DNA of 64,000 bases. Source: Nematopogon swammerdamellus. Its lineage: Eukaryota; Arthropoda; Insecta; Lepidoptera; Adelidae. Every line of letters begins with the position of its first letter. Within the stretch, counting starts at the first letter, position 1. This document shows, piece by piece, positions 1 to 12,200 of the stretch. A program made the translations under genes and the position numbers. The notes beneath the pieces are model-generated. The model was not told the origin of the DNA. It saw only the letters and a list, made by a program, of their open reading frames with translations, and searched no databases. The DNA is taken from the NCBI GenBank assembly GCA_946902875.1, contig OX336343.1, positions 5,445,754 through 5,509,753 on the forward strand, read 5' to 3'.

Positions 1-243
1 GCTCCGCGAATATATCTCTTCTCTCTTCAACACAACTACAACGTAACCCGTAGCCCGTAGTAATACAGCGTGATACAAACAATTCAATATGAATTAATTA
101 ATGGCTTCATTTACCTAAGTCATTGATATTAAAAACCCTTGTTATAATATTAATGAACTAGGGCTAATTGTAGGGTATTAAAGAAACAGCGAAGAACGAG
201 GCAGGCTGGCACAAATTATGGTTCCGTACTAAAACAAAAATAT

Positions 244-598
244 GTCAGCCTCGATAGCTCAGTGGTGCGGTCAGTACTTGGATGGGTGACTGCTGACCGT
301 TGGAGGCTGACCGAGGTTCGGATTCCTCGTAAAACTGTAGTTCCCTTCCCTCCTAATCTTACTTGGTGGTAGGGTTTAACCCGCCCGGGTTGGTACCACC
401 GCACTGAATGAAACGTCGGTGGAAACGGTTATGTAAATAGTTTGTGTTTTCCGACCAGTTCAGTGTAGCCGGCACGATCAAAGGGGGAAGCACACTGACA
501 TGGCACCTAGTTCACCCGGTGTTATGGGCTGACATCACGGACGTAGGTGATGTAGCCAACCGTTCAGTATGTAGCCAATCAGGTTCCATAAAAAAAAA
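244..598 (+). mobile_element. SINE family A, near full length
   Basis: tRNA-derived head with an A-box-like TAGCTCAGTGG and a B-box-like GGTTCGGATTCC, followed by a body that recurs at least a dozen times in this window in both orientations, and an A-rich tail (CCATAAAAAAAA). The tRNA-like head plus A tail is the signature of a Pol III SINE. The family name is my own label; no published name is claimed. A partial copy of a different MITE (ending GGTACGGAACC) follows at about 775-925. Confidence 0.8.
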
Positions 599-650
599 TG
601 TTTTTTTCCCCGAAAATATTACATTGTCGAAAGAACCTGCAGTTTGCCTG

Positions 651-675
651 TGGGGGGGGGGGGGGGGGGGGGGGG
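651..675 (+). repeat. Poly-G tract
   Basis: Uninterrupted run of about 25 G just after a SINE. Could form a G-quadruplex, or could be a length-unstable or assembly-error site. The rest of 599-1414 holds only AT-rich sequence with a decayed MITE fragment and no gene. Confidence 0.85.
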
Positions 676-1414
676 CGTAGGTGGTGTCGGTAATTTTTTG
701 CACATTTTTTTTTTGTATTTTTTTTTTATGGGTTTTAAATTGGCCCCCCATATTTATGTAAAATAAATTTTAACTAGTTTTTGACGAGCGATATATCATT
801 CATTATGCCAAATTGCAAGTTTCTACGTCGCTGTTTCTAAGTTACGTTACTTAGTTTTCGTGTAAAACCTCTGTGACAGACGGACGGACACCTGAGTAAT
901 ATTTTAAGGTACGGAACCATAAAAATGGTCAGATTTTTTTTTTTACAAATACATTAGTATTAGTACACAGGTACATAAACTTAGGTGTTTTATTCGTGAA
1001 ATAGGGCTGGCTGCCTGAAAAAACAGCGCAGTTCTCTGGGCACCGCATGCGTAATATAACAAACAACGACACGAACGAAACGCATATCCAGTGATGAAAG
1101 TCGTACTTAGCTACTACGAAAAGGTTCGTATCTGTATGATTAATTACTATTATGGGTACCTATCTAAAATAACTAGGTATTGATTCATTTCGACAAAATA
1201 CCTTCTCCGACACGTGAGAAAGATTCGTTAAGTATTTAAACGCACTTTGTGCTAAACCAAATGCATCTTTGTGCTAAACTAAAGTGAAGGTTCCGATTCC
1301 AACAATACCTTAGTCAAAAAATCACAAATATGTTTTCATCGCCCAACCACATTGTAACTTTAAATCGAGCCTTTATTATAAGGAAATTATGAATAATAGT
1401 AAGTATTTAGTTCA

Positions 1415-2110
1415 TCATCATCATCATCATCAGCCTGTATCGGTCCACTGCTGGACATAGGCCTCTCCCAAGGCACGCCACCACACGCGGTCCTCCGCTC
1501 ATCTCATCCGTCCACTCCCGGCTACCTTTTTTAGGTCATCTGTCCACCTAGCCGGGGGGCGTCCCACGCTACGTTTGATTGTACGTGGTCTCCATTCGAG
1601 CACCCGTCTACCCCATCGGTTGTCGGGTCTACGACAGATGTGCTCAGCCCACTGCCACTTCAGCTTGCTTATTTTCTTAGCAATGTCGACTACCTTAGTT
1701 CTTTGACGTATCACGTCGTTACTGATTTTATCGGTCAAAGAAATGTCGAGCATTGCTCTTTCCATAGCTCGCTGAGCGACTTTAAATTTGTGGACCAGGC
1801 CCTTCGTCAGGGTCCACGTTTCCGCTCCGTACGTCATTACTGGCAGAACGCACTGATTGAAAACCTTCGTCTTCAATGACTGTGGGATGGAGGATGAAAA
1901 TATGTGGCGGAGTTTCCCAAATGCCGCCCAGCCTAGCTGAATCCTTCTGTTGGCCTCCTTGTCAAAGTTGTGCTTCCCTAGTTGGATGGTTTGTCCAAGA
2001 TATACATAATTCTGCACAACTTCGACGCCTCGCGACCCGGGCGACCCGCCTCTCCAACTGTTATGTGCCCCGGGACGACGTGTTCGTTGAACATGACGTA
2101 TTAGTAAAAG
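1415..2110 (-). mobile_element. RTE-type non-LTR retrotransposon, 3' fragment, decayed
   Basis: On the minus strand, 1499-2017 encodes the C-terminal end of an endonuclease-reverse transcriptase: motifs YVYLGQTIQ, VLPVMTYGAETWTL, AQRAMERAMLDISL and RPPARWTDD, in the usual order. A premature TGA at about 1499 separates this from the in-frame tail ALGEAYVQQW at about 1440. The fragment ends in a (CAT)n/(ATG)n microsatellite at 1415-1432, typical of RTE 3' ends. Upstream, the piece FNEHVVPGHI at about 2040-2095 lies in another frame, so there is also a frameshift. It is 5'-truncated and non-functional. Confidence 0.85.
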
Positions 2111-2419
2111 TATTTAGTTATTAAGCTTATATCAGTAGGAAGTAGGAACCATGTAGGAACCGATCGAGCGTATTTGTAGTGATGTGAAGTCTATTACGCA
2201 GTGTTTCGCTTTCGTGCTTTCTGAACGGGTGTTGCAGTTGCCCCCGTTTTTTTTAACAAAAAAAATATATGTTTTCCATACAAATTTTAAATACCTATTC
2301 TCAAAATGTATGGAGGAAAAAATTTTTTCTTTTCTTCAAATTAAAAAGTCCTAAAACAAAAGTTGTTCTATTTCACGCACAGAATCACCCCCTTTAGGGC
2401 TTTACGGTTGGGGTTGCAA

Positions 2420-2620
2420 CACCGTGTATAAGTCAATGGGTATAACCTGGTTTTTTTTATAGAAGGCCCGACATGTGGGGCCGAGCCACTCATAAGGTGT
2501 CTAACGACGCCCATGGACATTCGGTCGTACGCAGGGGTTGCGAATGCCATGCCGGCCTGACAGGTGCCTATTCACGCCTCTCTTGAAGGACCAGAGACTA
2601 TACTTGGGGGGAAATATGTG
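2420..2620 (-). mobile_element. Jockey/CR1-like LINE tail fragment
   Basis: Matches the 3' end of the better-preserved LINE copy at 31065-31775: the GACATGTGG, CCCATGGACATTC and GCCATGCCGGCCTGACAGG stretches occur in the same order. No intact reading frame. Sequence diverges from the LINE after about 2620. Confidence 0.65.
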
Positions 2621-2751
2621 GGTTTTTGACCTTTTAAAATTGTATCAACTGCAAGGTTGCGCGGAGAAGTGGGACGCGGTGGGTCGTAGACGCGCTTATC
2701 ATTTGTTACTCAGTTTCAAAAGGTCTAATCTTAATAGGTTGCTATTAAGAT

Positions 2752-2788
2752 TAGACCTAACCTAACCTAACCTAACCTAACCTAACCT
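2752..2788 (+). repeat. Interstitial telomere-type (CCTAA)n = (TTAGG)n
   Basis: About six consecutive CCTAA units, ending CCTGG. TTAGG is the canonical telomere repeat of most insects. The block directly follows a short hairpin (GTCTAATCTTAATAGG / CCTATTAAGATTAGAC-like). Short decayed versions also occur near 54555 and 61624. Confidence 0.9.
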
Positions 2789-2835
2789 GGTTCTTTAACT
2801 CACTACTTCAGTAACGAAATAATTCCGTCTCAAAA

Positions 2836-3221
2836 TTAAATACGAAGATTGCGGGCTTCCATTCCATCACTGACGCAGCTAGGTGCACGAACCCAAACAA
2901 AGCGAAGCGAAGCGAGACGCGACGCACCGAGCCGAACCAAGCGCGCTCGCTCACCCACCCACACCCACACTACAGCCTCAACGGACGACGCGACGCGGCG
3001 CATCCACCCACACAGACACATATACAGGCAGGCAGGCGGGGGGCAGGCGCACTGGCCTGGCGCGCGCAATCAGGCCAGGCAGTCTCCTTTTGTCGGATTC
3101 CTGACCAAGACGTGTTTTTATTATCTCTTCTGTTCACCGACGCTACTCGTATCGTCGTGCCTTTCAGAGTTTTTCAAGTGAAAATAAATACAGAGTTGTG
3201 TGAAGAAAACAAGAAGCAGAC
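2836..3221 (+). promoter_or_regulatory. GC-rich promoter / 5' UTR region of the four-span membrane protein gene
   Basis: A CpG- and GC-rich stretch (about 2840-3085) in an otherwise AT-rich setting, directly upstream of the ATG at 3222. An in-frame TGA at 3201-3203 closes the frame upstream of that ATG. No convincing TATA box is visible and the exact transcription start cannot be read from sequence. Confidence 0.45.
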
Positions 3222-3263
3222 ATGGCGATCCAACGGCTGTCGATTGTGAAGTTTTTCGAGCTG
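3222..3263 (+). CDS. Four-span protein gene, exon 1 (coding part)
   Basis: Encodes the first 14 residues (MAIQRLSIVKFFEL) and ends on a complete codon before a strong donor, GTGAGT. Confidence 0.85.
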
Positions 3264-6200
3264 GTGAGTCGTATTTCGTAAATATAACTATAGAACGCTC
3301 GTAAGGCACGCGAATAGATTGGGTTATAGCAAGGGGCGGGGCGGCGGCGGCGCGTAAAGCTGGAACCAGACGGTTTCGCTTTTCTTGCTTCTTTCTCTCG
3401 GAGTGACGCTATGCGGAGGATTCTTTGTGTTTTGAAGTTATACTTTTAACGTAGGTACTACGTTATGAAAATGTTATGTGAAAAAAATATCATATGAAAA
3501 AATTTGATAATGAAAAAATATGATAGGAAAATAATATGGTCTGAATATGAGGAGTGAACTCAGAAAAAACGTCATCGTCATCGTCACCGCATACTAATAT
3601 ATGTAGATAAGTATTGTGCGGTGGCAAAGCCAAAGAGGTATAATTACATAAGTACCTACCTACCTACCCCTTTTTTTTGGGTTCAGGCAAAACTGGGAAC
3701 TATAAAGCGCTACATATGCCGTTTGGCCTGTCTATCTGTCAGCGATCTTCTAACTCGTAAATTGAAGTCAAAATTGTAGAATTAAATTTAAAATTATTTA
3801 CATTTTACTACAGAACCTTGCATGCATTTTATTGTACTAAGTGCCTACAGCCCAAAATACCCTCAACCAATATAATATTTGAAATGTGAATGCCTAACCT
3901 TTTTTTCCAGCCAGTCACGCCCATAGAGAAATATACTTCTATGGTCACGCGCCGCATTGTTTGAACTGGTACCTACCTAGTTAGTTAAAAATGCGTTCAG
4001 TCGTTATCGAGTTTACCCGTACCTATAAAAGATATAATATACAACAGTATAGTTTTTAGGAATGGAATAGGAATTCGATATATGTCAGTGAATATGCAAA
4101 ATTCAATGGTAAAATCATTGAATTTTAAATTTTATCTTACACATACCTACACTAAGGAATTAATGTTGAGCTGTATCTACTGAATGAAGCAGTAAATACA
4201 AATTCAAATTTATATTTTCCTTACTAGGTACCTACGTTTAGTCATACAAGAAAAAATTGTGTACTTTGACCTCTTTCCGGAGAATGATGTAAACATGCTC
4301 ACTGAGATAAGTCTACCCACTCATTTGTTTTGCGAACTGACTCATTTCTTGCAATAATGTATTCTCAACAGTCATTGTTGGTAATTTAATATTGAATTCC
4401 TTCACTATTTCTTAATTATTGTGAAGACCATCGATGGTGAAGACATGTTGTCAGCCTCGGTAGCTCAGTGGTGCGGTCGGTCGACTGTTTTAAGCAACCC
4501 TGAGCACGGTCAATACTTGGATGGGTGACCGCTCGACCGTTGGTAGCTGACCGTGGTTCGGATTCCACGTAAAACTGTAGATACCTTCCCTTCTTACCTT
4601 ACTAGGTGGTAGGGTTTATCCAACCCGGGTTGGTACCACCGCACTGAATGAGGTGTCGGTCGAAACGGCTATGTAAATAGTTCGCGTTTTCATTCCAGTT
4701 CAGTGTAGACGACATGAAATGAAGGGAAGCACTGACATGGCACCTAGTCCACCCGGTGTTATGGGCTGACATCGCGGATGTTGTAGGTGATGTAGCCAAC
4801 CGTGTCAGTTTCCATAAAAAAGAAGACAGTTTTCGAAACTAATATTTTTACCCGACCACGGCGGCGCGGCGGCGGTGTGAAGCCAAAATAATGGTTATGA
4901 TTTTTGTAGCGTACCCTGGCGTACCTTTTTGCATGGCGCCTTTCATGGCGCTGTTCTATACTTAACTCAGATTTTTTTCTTCAAACCCCGATTCAAGTCA
5001 AGAGTCAAGAGCTTGTCAAGAGCTTATAAAAAATCGGCCATGTGCGAGTCGAACTCGCGCACCGAGGTTTCCGTATCTCCATATCATGGTCAACGCCACT
5101 CACGCCATCTATGGCGTGTTTTATGAAAGCTTCATATTAGTTAAAATTCATGATAGTTAAAATGCTTCATACTGTTTTCGGTAGATGGCGCGCATACACT
5201 TTTTAGTTTCTTGTTGTGGACCCCGTGAATATTTTACTTTTTCTTATTTTTATTATTTGTTGTTATATCAGCCATAATATATAGCACAAATATTCTGTGA
5301 AACTTTCAACGGGCTACCTATTACGTTTCAAGAGATACAACCCTCGGACAGACAGACAGACAGACAGTCGGACGGACACACAGACAGACAGACAGACAGA
5401 CGGCGTAGGCTTAGTAATAGGGTCTCGTACGACGGATACGGAACCCTAATAAAGGAGCATATAAAAAGGTATGAATGTATGTAGGTATGTATGTAAATAA
5501 TGCAATGTCTCGAAAAAACTAAGTAATTTTGTTTCATTGCTTAGTTAGATGTCAATTAATTTATTTAATGAGAAGGAAACATCGTTATTACGGTTCAATA
5601 GCCCGCTGAACTGAGAGTGATTATTACACTCAAAGAGTTTGTATTACCATAGTTGTATTACATCGAGCGCAGCGACGTAATACAAACTCTTTGATTACAC
5701 TATCCTATGAAGCACTTTGGTAATTTTCGGTCATAAATTACTTCATCGGCCAGTCTGAATATTTCATGAGGTCCGCTAAGCAGCCAACAATTTGTCTATC
5801 ACTTTGAACACAGAAAAAAATTATCTAAAATTTTCTTTAAAAAAAAGAGAATCATCATATTGTGCTGCATAAAAAGTATAGTTAGCATCTATTTTCATTT
5901 TTTATCTTTTCTATAAGGTCAAAGCGAGAGTCAAAGTCAGTCAGACGGCGCGTGTATGAGTCCACTGGACATACGCCTTTTAAATTTTTCTCGAACTGCA
6001 CTGCTAACCTTCGACATGCCATACGTGATGCTCTTCCCACAATGCGTTTTCTTGCCGACTGTACGTGCGCCACCTGCCAATAGAAATGGGCAGGTCAGGT
6101 ATAGAACGTGCCGGCACAGTGGTGCCGGTTACTGAGGCGCGTGTAAAATCGCAGCTGAGCTCACCGCTTTACTTGATCGGTTACGTCAGTCAGTCTGACC

Positions 6201-9200
6201 GTGGTGCGGTTGGCGATCGCGATCGTTTACGCTGATACCGCAGTTCCTGTGGTCACGGTCAGCGCATAGGGGTTATAACTACTTGCGTAATGTTAAATCC
6301 GATTACTCCAGATCACGCCTGTTTCCCAATGGAGTAGACCGGGCGGGACGCATGTTTCCAAAGTTCGAATTAAAAGCCTTTTATGGTTCCGTATCCATAC
6401 GGAAGCCTATTGCTAAGTCTAGGTCGTCTAGTCTGTCTGCCTATCCGTCCGAAGGCTGTATCGTTTGAATCGTAATAGCTAGCTGGTTGAAATTTTCACA
6501 GAATATGTGTTATTTATTATGCCGGATGTGCTAACAAATAATAAAAAAAAAAAACAAAACGTCAAAAATTAAGGGGTCCCCCCCACTCCCCACACAACGT
6601 GCTAAGAATCGATTAGTACATATTCATGTTACTGAATAACAGATGGCGCCACAGCTATTCATATTTTGCATTATAGAAAGACACAATATAGACGAATCCA
6701 GACGAATATGGTTTTTTGACAGGTATGGTATCGTATAGAGGCTCTACGGAACCCTCCGTACGCGAGTAAAACTCTCACTTCACTGATTTTTCATTTTATT
6801 TGGCGTTTGTCTCTTTGAGACATTTTGGCCAGTGTCATGTATTCTGCGTTTACGCACTGTGAAACTACAGACAAACTCACCTTTTTTCCACCGCAAATCG
6901 TAACCACAAAGGTAGCTTTTCGAGAGACAACCGAACAGCATAGTGGCGCTCGCGCGTATGTGCGGAGGATTCGGGGTCAGCCAGCAGGTGGGTTAAAAAA
7001 AATTGTTACTCTCAAGTCTGGAGTCTCAACGCAGAGTCTGGAGGTCACTCGTTTTTGTTTTTTTTTTTTTTTATGGAAACTGACACGGTTGGCTACATAC
7101 AACATCCGTGATGTCAGCCCATAACAGCCGGGTGAATTAGGTGCCATGTCAGTGCTGTTGTTGTTATTGTTTGTTTGTGTTTTCCAGACTCTGCGCTGTT
7201 GACTAACAGTTTGACCGCACCTGACCATGAATCCACCCACACTATCATTATCCTCCTTCACTGTCTTCCTTCGAAAAGCGAAGCGAAATGTGAAGGAGGC
7301 TAAGGTCTTTCAAAATTAGTGAATAGTACGCTAAGGGGGGGTTCTGTATCGGAAATAGATCACTTTGGAAGAACAAAGATTTTTTTTTTTTTTTTTAGAA
7401 AAAAAAAATTTTTTATATGTAAAAATGTAAAAAAAAATATTTCTTTATCGTTTCAGTTTCATGCCAAGAACAAAAAAGTCTTCCAACACGTAGATCTATT
7501 TCTTTCAGAAATTGTGAAAAACGACAATTTTAGTTTTATTAGTATGGAATAGAAAGAATTTGATTTTTTTTACCAACTTACACGTGTTACGTCATATCAT
7601 AATGGTCATGCAGACTTTTTTGTTACTGTTATGAAACTGAATCGATTAGGCTATAAAAATCAACCACCATTTTTTTTTTATTTAATACAGGAAAACAAAT
7701 TTTACATAAAAGAAAAAGCCCAAGGTCCAAAAAATTTTATATAGGTTTTACTCCCTATATGATACAGAACCCCCCCTTAGCGTACTATGAACTAATTTTG
7801 AAAGACCTTTACATGACACTGGGCAAAATGTCAAAAAAAAAAACAATCACGCAATATAAAAAAAAATCAACTCTTATAATCATTTGTAGATATCTGTTGC
7901 TTACCAAAAATAAACACAGAGCAATCTAATCAGTTCACGTGTAGGTAATACCTACTTAGTTACAGTGCTCTGCGTGCGTGACATATCGTTCACCGTACCG
8001 TATATTTTATTACCAGTCAGTTATCTATCAGTACAGTGTGGTGCGGTAGGTACTTTAAAAGAATATCCCCACTGCATCTCTCCCCGCGCATGTCGTAAAA
8101 GGCGACTAAGGGATAAGGCTAAGGTGCCGTGCTAAAGGGCGACAGGAAGCCACCTCTCACCTTGGAACGGTGCTTCCACCTTGCCATGCAGCGGGTGGGT
8201 CTTCGTGCCTCACTTGCTGCTTGATAGTTAACTTGTCCTAATACTAATGCTATATGTGGTGGTCGGTGTTGTGCTGTAATTTACAAGAGTACCCGCAGCA
8301 CAATTCCGATTGCTCTGCTTACCCCGATTGTCGGGTTATACAGCGTGTGGTTTGTATGTATGTATGTTATCTATAAGTTACGAACTGCAGTAAGCGAGGC
8401 AGTAAGTATGTACGGTGTAGATCTGCTTTTTGTCTTTTTAGGGTTCCGTACCTCAAAGGAGGAAAAAACGGAACCCTTATAGGATCACTTTGTTGTCCGT
8501 CTGTCTGTCTGTCTGTCAAGACCTTTTTTCTCAGGAACGGGTAGACGTATCAAGTTGAAATTAATATCAAATACTAAGGTCTACGAAACCTTTGAGGTGT
8601 AGAAAATGCAAGCTTCTAGGTCAACGGAATCACTAGATACGCCCATTTAAGTCACATATTTTGCTACCGGCAAATCAAATCAAAACCTATAAAGTACTTC
8701 CCTTTAACCTAGAATCATGAAATAAGAAGCAAGGTCTCACAGCACAAGTAAAGGAAAAAATCTAAAATTGTAAATTCATAGTTATGTGGCATTAAAAAAA
8801 TTGTTTGTTTGTTTTCTATGTCAAGGTCCCTTTTTCTCAGGAACGGATCAAGATAACAAATTGAAATTAATACGAAATACTAAGATCTACGATCTCTTTA
8901 AGGTGTAGAATACTAAAAGCTTCTAAATCAACGCAATCAAAAGATACGGCCATCTATGTCATATTTCATACTCGCAAACTCACTCAAAACAAATCAAAAC
9001 CTATAGGGTATTTCCCGTTAACATAGAATCATAAAATTTGGTAAGAAGCAAGGTCTTACAGCACAAGTAAAGGAAAAAATCCGAAAATTGTAAAATTGTA
9101 GTTATTGACATTAAAAAAAAATATTGTTTTGTATGTCAAGGACCCCCTTTCTCAGGAACGGATCAAGATAACAAATTGAAATAATATGAAATACTAAGAG

Positions 9201-12200
9201 CTACGATCTCTTTACGGTATAGAAAATGCAAGCTTCTAAATCAACGCAATCAAAAGATACGGCCATCTATGTCAGATTTCATACTCGCAAACTCACTCCA
9301 AACAAATCAAAACCTATAGGGTATTTCCCGTCAACCTAGAATCATAAAATTTGGTAATAAGCAAGGTCTCATAGCACACGTAAAGGAAAAAATCCTAAAA
9401 TTGTAAACTTGTAGTTATGATATTTAAAAAAATTTGATTGTTTTGTGTGTCAAGTCAAAACCCTTTTTCTCAGTAACGAGTCAAGATATCAAATTGAAAT
9501 TAATATGGAATACTAACGTCTGCGATCCCTTCGAGTTATATGCTGCTAAATGAAAGCTTCTAAATCAATATAATCAAAACATACGGCTATTTATGGCAAA
9601 TTTTAATACTTGCAAACTCATTCAAATGAAATCAAAACCTATAGGGTACTTACGTTGACCTGGAGTAATGAAATTTGGCAAGAAGCATGGTCTCACATCA
9701 CAAGTAAAGAAAAAATCCGAAAATTTTAGATATTATGTCGTTATGTCATAGTCATAATATAAGAAATATATTTTTGTATAACTTTACGAATGCCGCACAG
9801 TCAAACCATTGCTGTAGTGTTTATTTAGGCGTTAGTGATTTTCCAAAATATTTTTTTTTGCACATACCTACATAATACAAATATATTGAGTGATGCTGAT
9901 GATACGGAACCCTCGGTGCGCGAGCCCAACTCGCACTTGCCGACTTTTTTTCCAGAAGTTTTGTCCAACTAGGTAAGTTAAATATTTCAGCGTCTAAATA
10001 AAAAAGAATCAAAGAAATCCGTTGTTGTGGTAGAATTATTCGCCCATTTGACATAGTTAACTGTCCATATCTTGAAAACGACTGAACCGATTTTCATGAA
10101 ACTTGCACTGTTCCAAGTTGAAGTAAATGTAAGCCAATAAAAATACTCATAATCTGATTAATAGTTTCGGAGAAATACGTGGACAAACATACATACGTGT
10201 ATTCACTTATAAAATTTTGTATATTTGTTTGGAACCCCAATACCTAGATTATCATAATGTGAATATATTACAGAGTTCCATTAATATTACATACATACGT
10301 GTTGAATTGATAACCTCTTTTTTTTTAAGTCGGTTGAAAAGAAGATGATTTCGGGAGTGATATATATGAGATAGGCTCATCTGGCCTCAAAGACCTATAT
10401 CTGCATTTTCGACCGAATTGTGATATTTTCGTACTGAAATTCCAGAGCGGCACTTGTGCTATCTAAATTCGTAACGATTACGTGAAGATTAGTGAATTAC
10501 TAGTCGTAAAGATAGGCTTACAACGAAACATTAGAAACAGAAATATTTTCCTCATGAGTTCCGTAGGTGTACCTACGCAAATTGCACTGACCGATATATT
10601 TATTCAATAAAAGCCTTACCTTTGATTCTTTGATACATGATTACTATTATACTCGTACTTTGAAATGTACTTATGAGCTTTATACTTATACCAGTATTAT
10701 AGCTAGCGGAAAAATTAAAGCTGTAATTATTTTTTTTGAGGAAACGACATGGTTGGCTACATCACCTACAACATCCGTGATGTCAGCCCATAATCCCTTG
10801 GTGAACTAGGTGCCATGTCAGTGCTTCCCTTCGGTCGTGCCGGCTACACTGAACTTGACGTAAAACGCGAACTATTTACATAGCCGTTTCGGCCGACCCG
10901 GTCGGGTTAAACCCTACAACCTAGTAAGGTAAGAAGGGAAGGAACCTACAGTTTTACGTGGAATCCGAACCACGGTCAGCCTCCAAACGGTCGAGCGGTC
11001 ACCCATCTGAGTACTGACCGCGCCTTTTAGGCCACCGGGCCTTTTTTTAACTTCGTACCCCCGAAAATCGAAATTCGTTCATTTATGCTAACTCCTTACC
11101 TATAATAAAATCCAACGTCTGCTTTCTGTCTGAGTGTCTGTCTGTCCGCTTATAACTCGAGAACCACTGAACCGATTCTAATAAAACAAAATTCTACGGA
11201 TAGCGTGATTCTTCCCATCAACTATAGGCTACTTACTATCACGCTAAATAGCTTATGAGGTTAGCAGTGAAGTAAAATATGAGAGCGGGCGGAGCCGCGG
11301 GCACAGCTTGTCTATATTATATTCGAAATTTAAACTTTTTTCGTCCATTAGATTCGGAGAAAATAAGCTCTGAAAGACGTACAGACAGACAGACACAAGA
11401 GTGATGCTTTCTATAATGGGTTCGGTTTCTTTTTTTACTCGTTTGTGGTAAGGAACTCTAAAATACTTTATATGCAGGGCAATACGAAAAGTGGGCCAAT
11501 AACAGTCGACATCATTGATGCCCCTATGCAGCTTACGGACAGACGGACAGGGATTTATTTATAGCACTTTGTACGTGATATGAGTTCACGCACGCGGCAC
11601 GCGCACACGTATTGAGCGAGTTCGGTACGACGTACGACGATCATGCATTCATTAATTCATTATGTATAGAATAGAATACTGCACACAAAAACACAAACAG
11701 AGATACAGAAGACAGAAGATAACATACAGAAGAGCAATAGAAAATTAACAATACTTCACACAGAAATAAGAGAGCAGTAGCGTGCAAAGGCGGACTTATC
11801 ACTTTAAGTGATTTCTTCCAGTCAAACTTTGTGTGATGGATGAGATGAGATGAGAGTAGGTGAGGAAGTAATATGCCAAGGGTAGTGCAGACATTTGGAC
11901 ATCAAAGTACTAGTAAACCTACACAGGTAAGTAGAAGAAAAAAATAAACGTAACATTTATTTTTTAAACAAGCTTTTTTATTGATATAAAAATGAACTAA
12001 AAAGTTAAAAATACATGTAGGTATTCCGATTCTGTAGGATCTGTGAAGACAAATCTAACGAGCCCAAACGGGTTACTTCGTTTCGTTACTGTGTTCCTGT
12101 GGCTCCATCATCAGACCAGCTATGACATCGTTATATTGCATTGTCATCCGATTTACGAGTACATAATTATGTATGCGAAATTTCAGCTCAATTGAACACC

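Noticed and set aside
651..675. Poly-G tracts here and at 56139-56158 as functional elements
   Set aside because: Kept only as low-complexity notes; run length may be a sequencing or assembly artefact.
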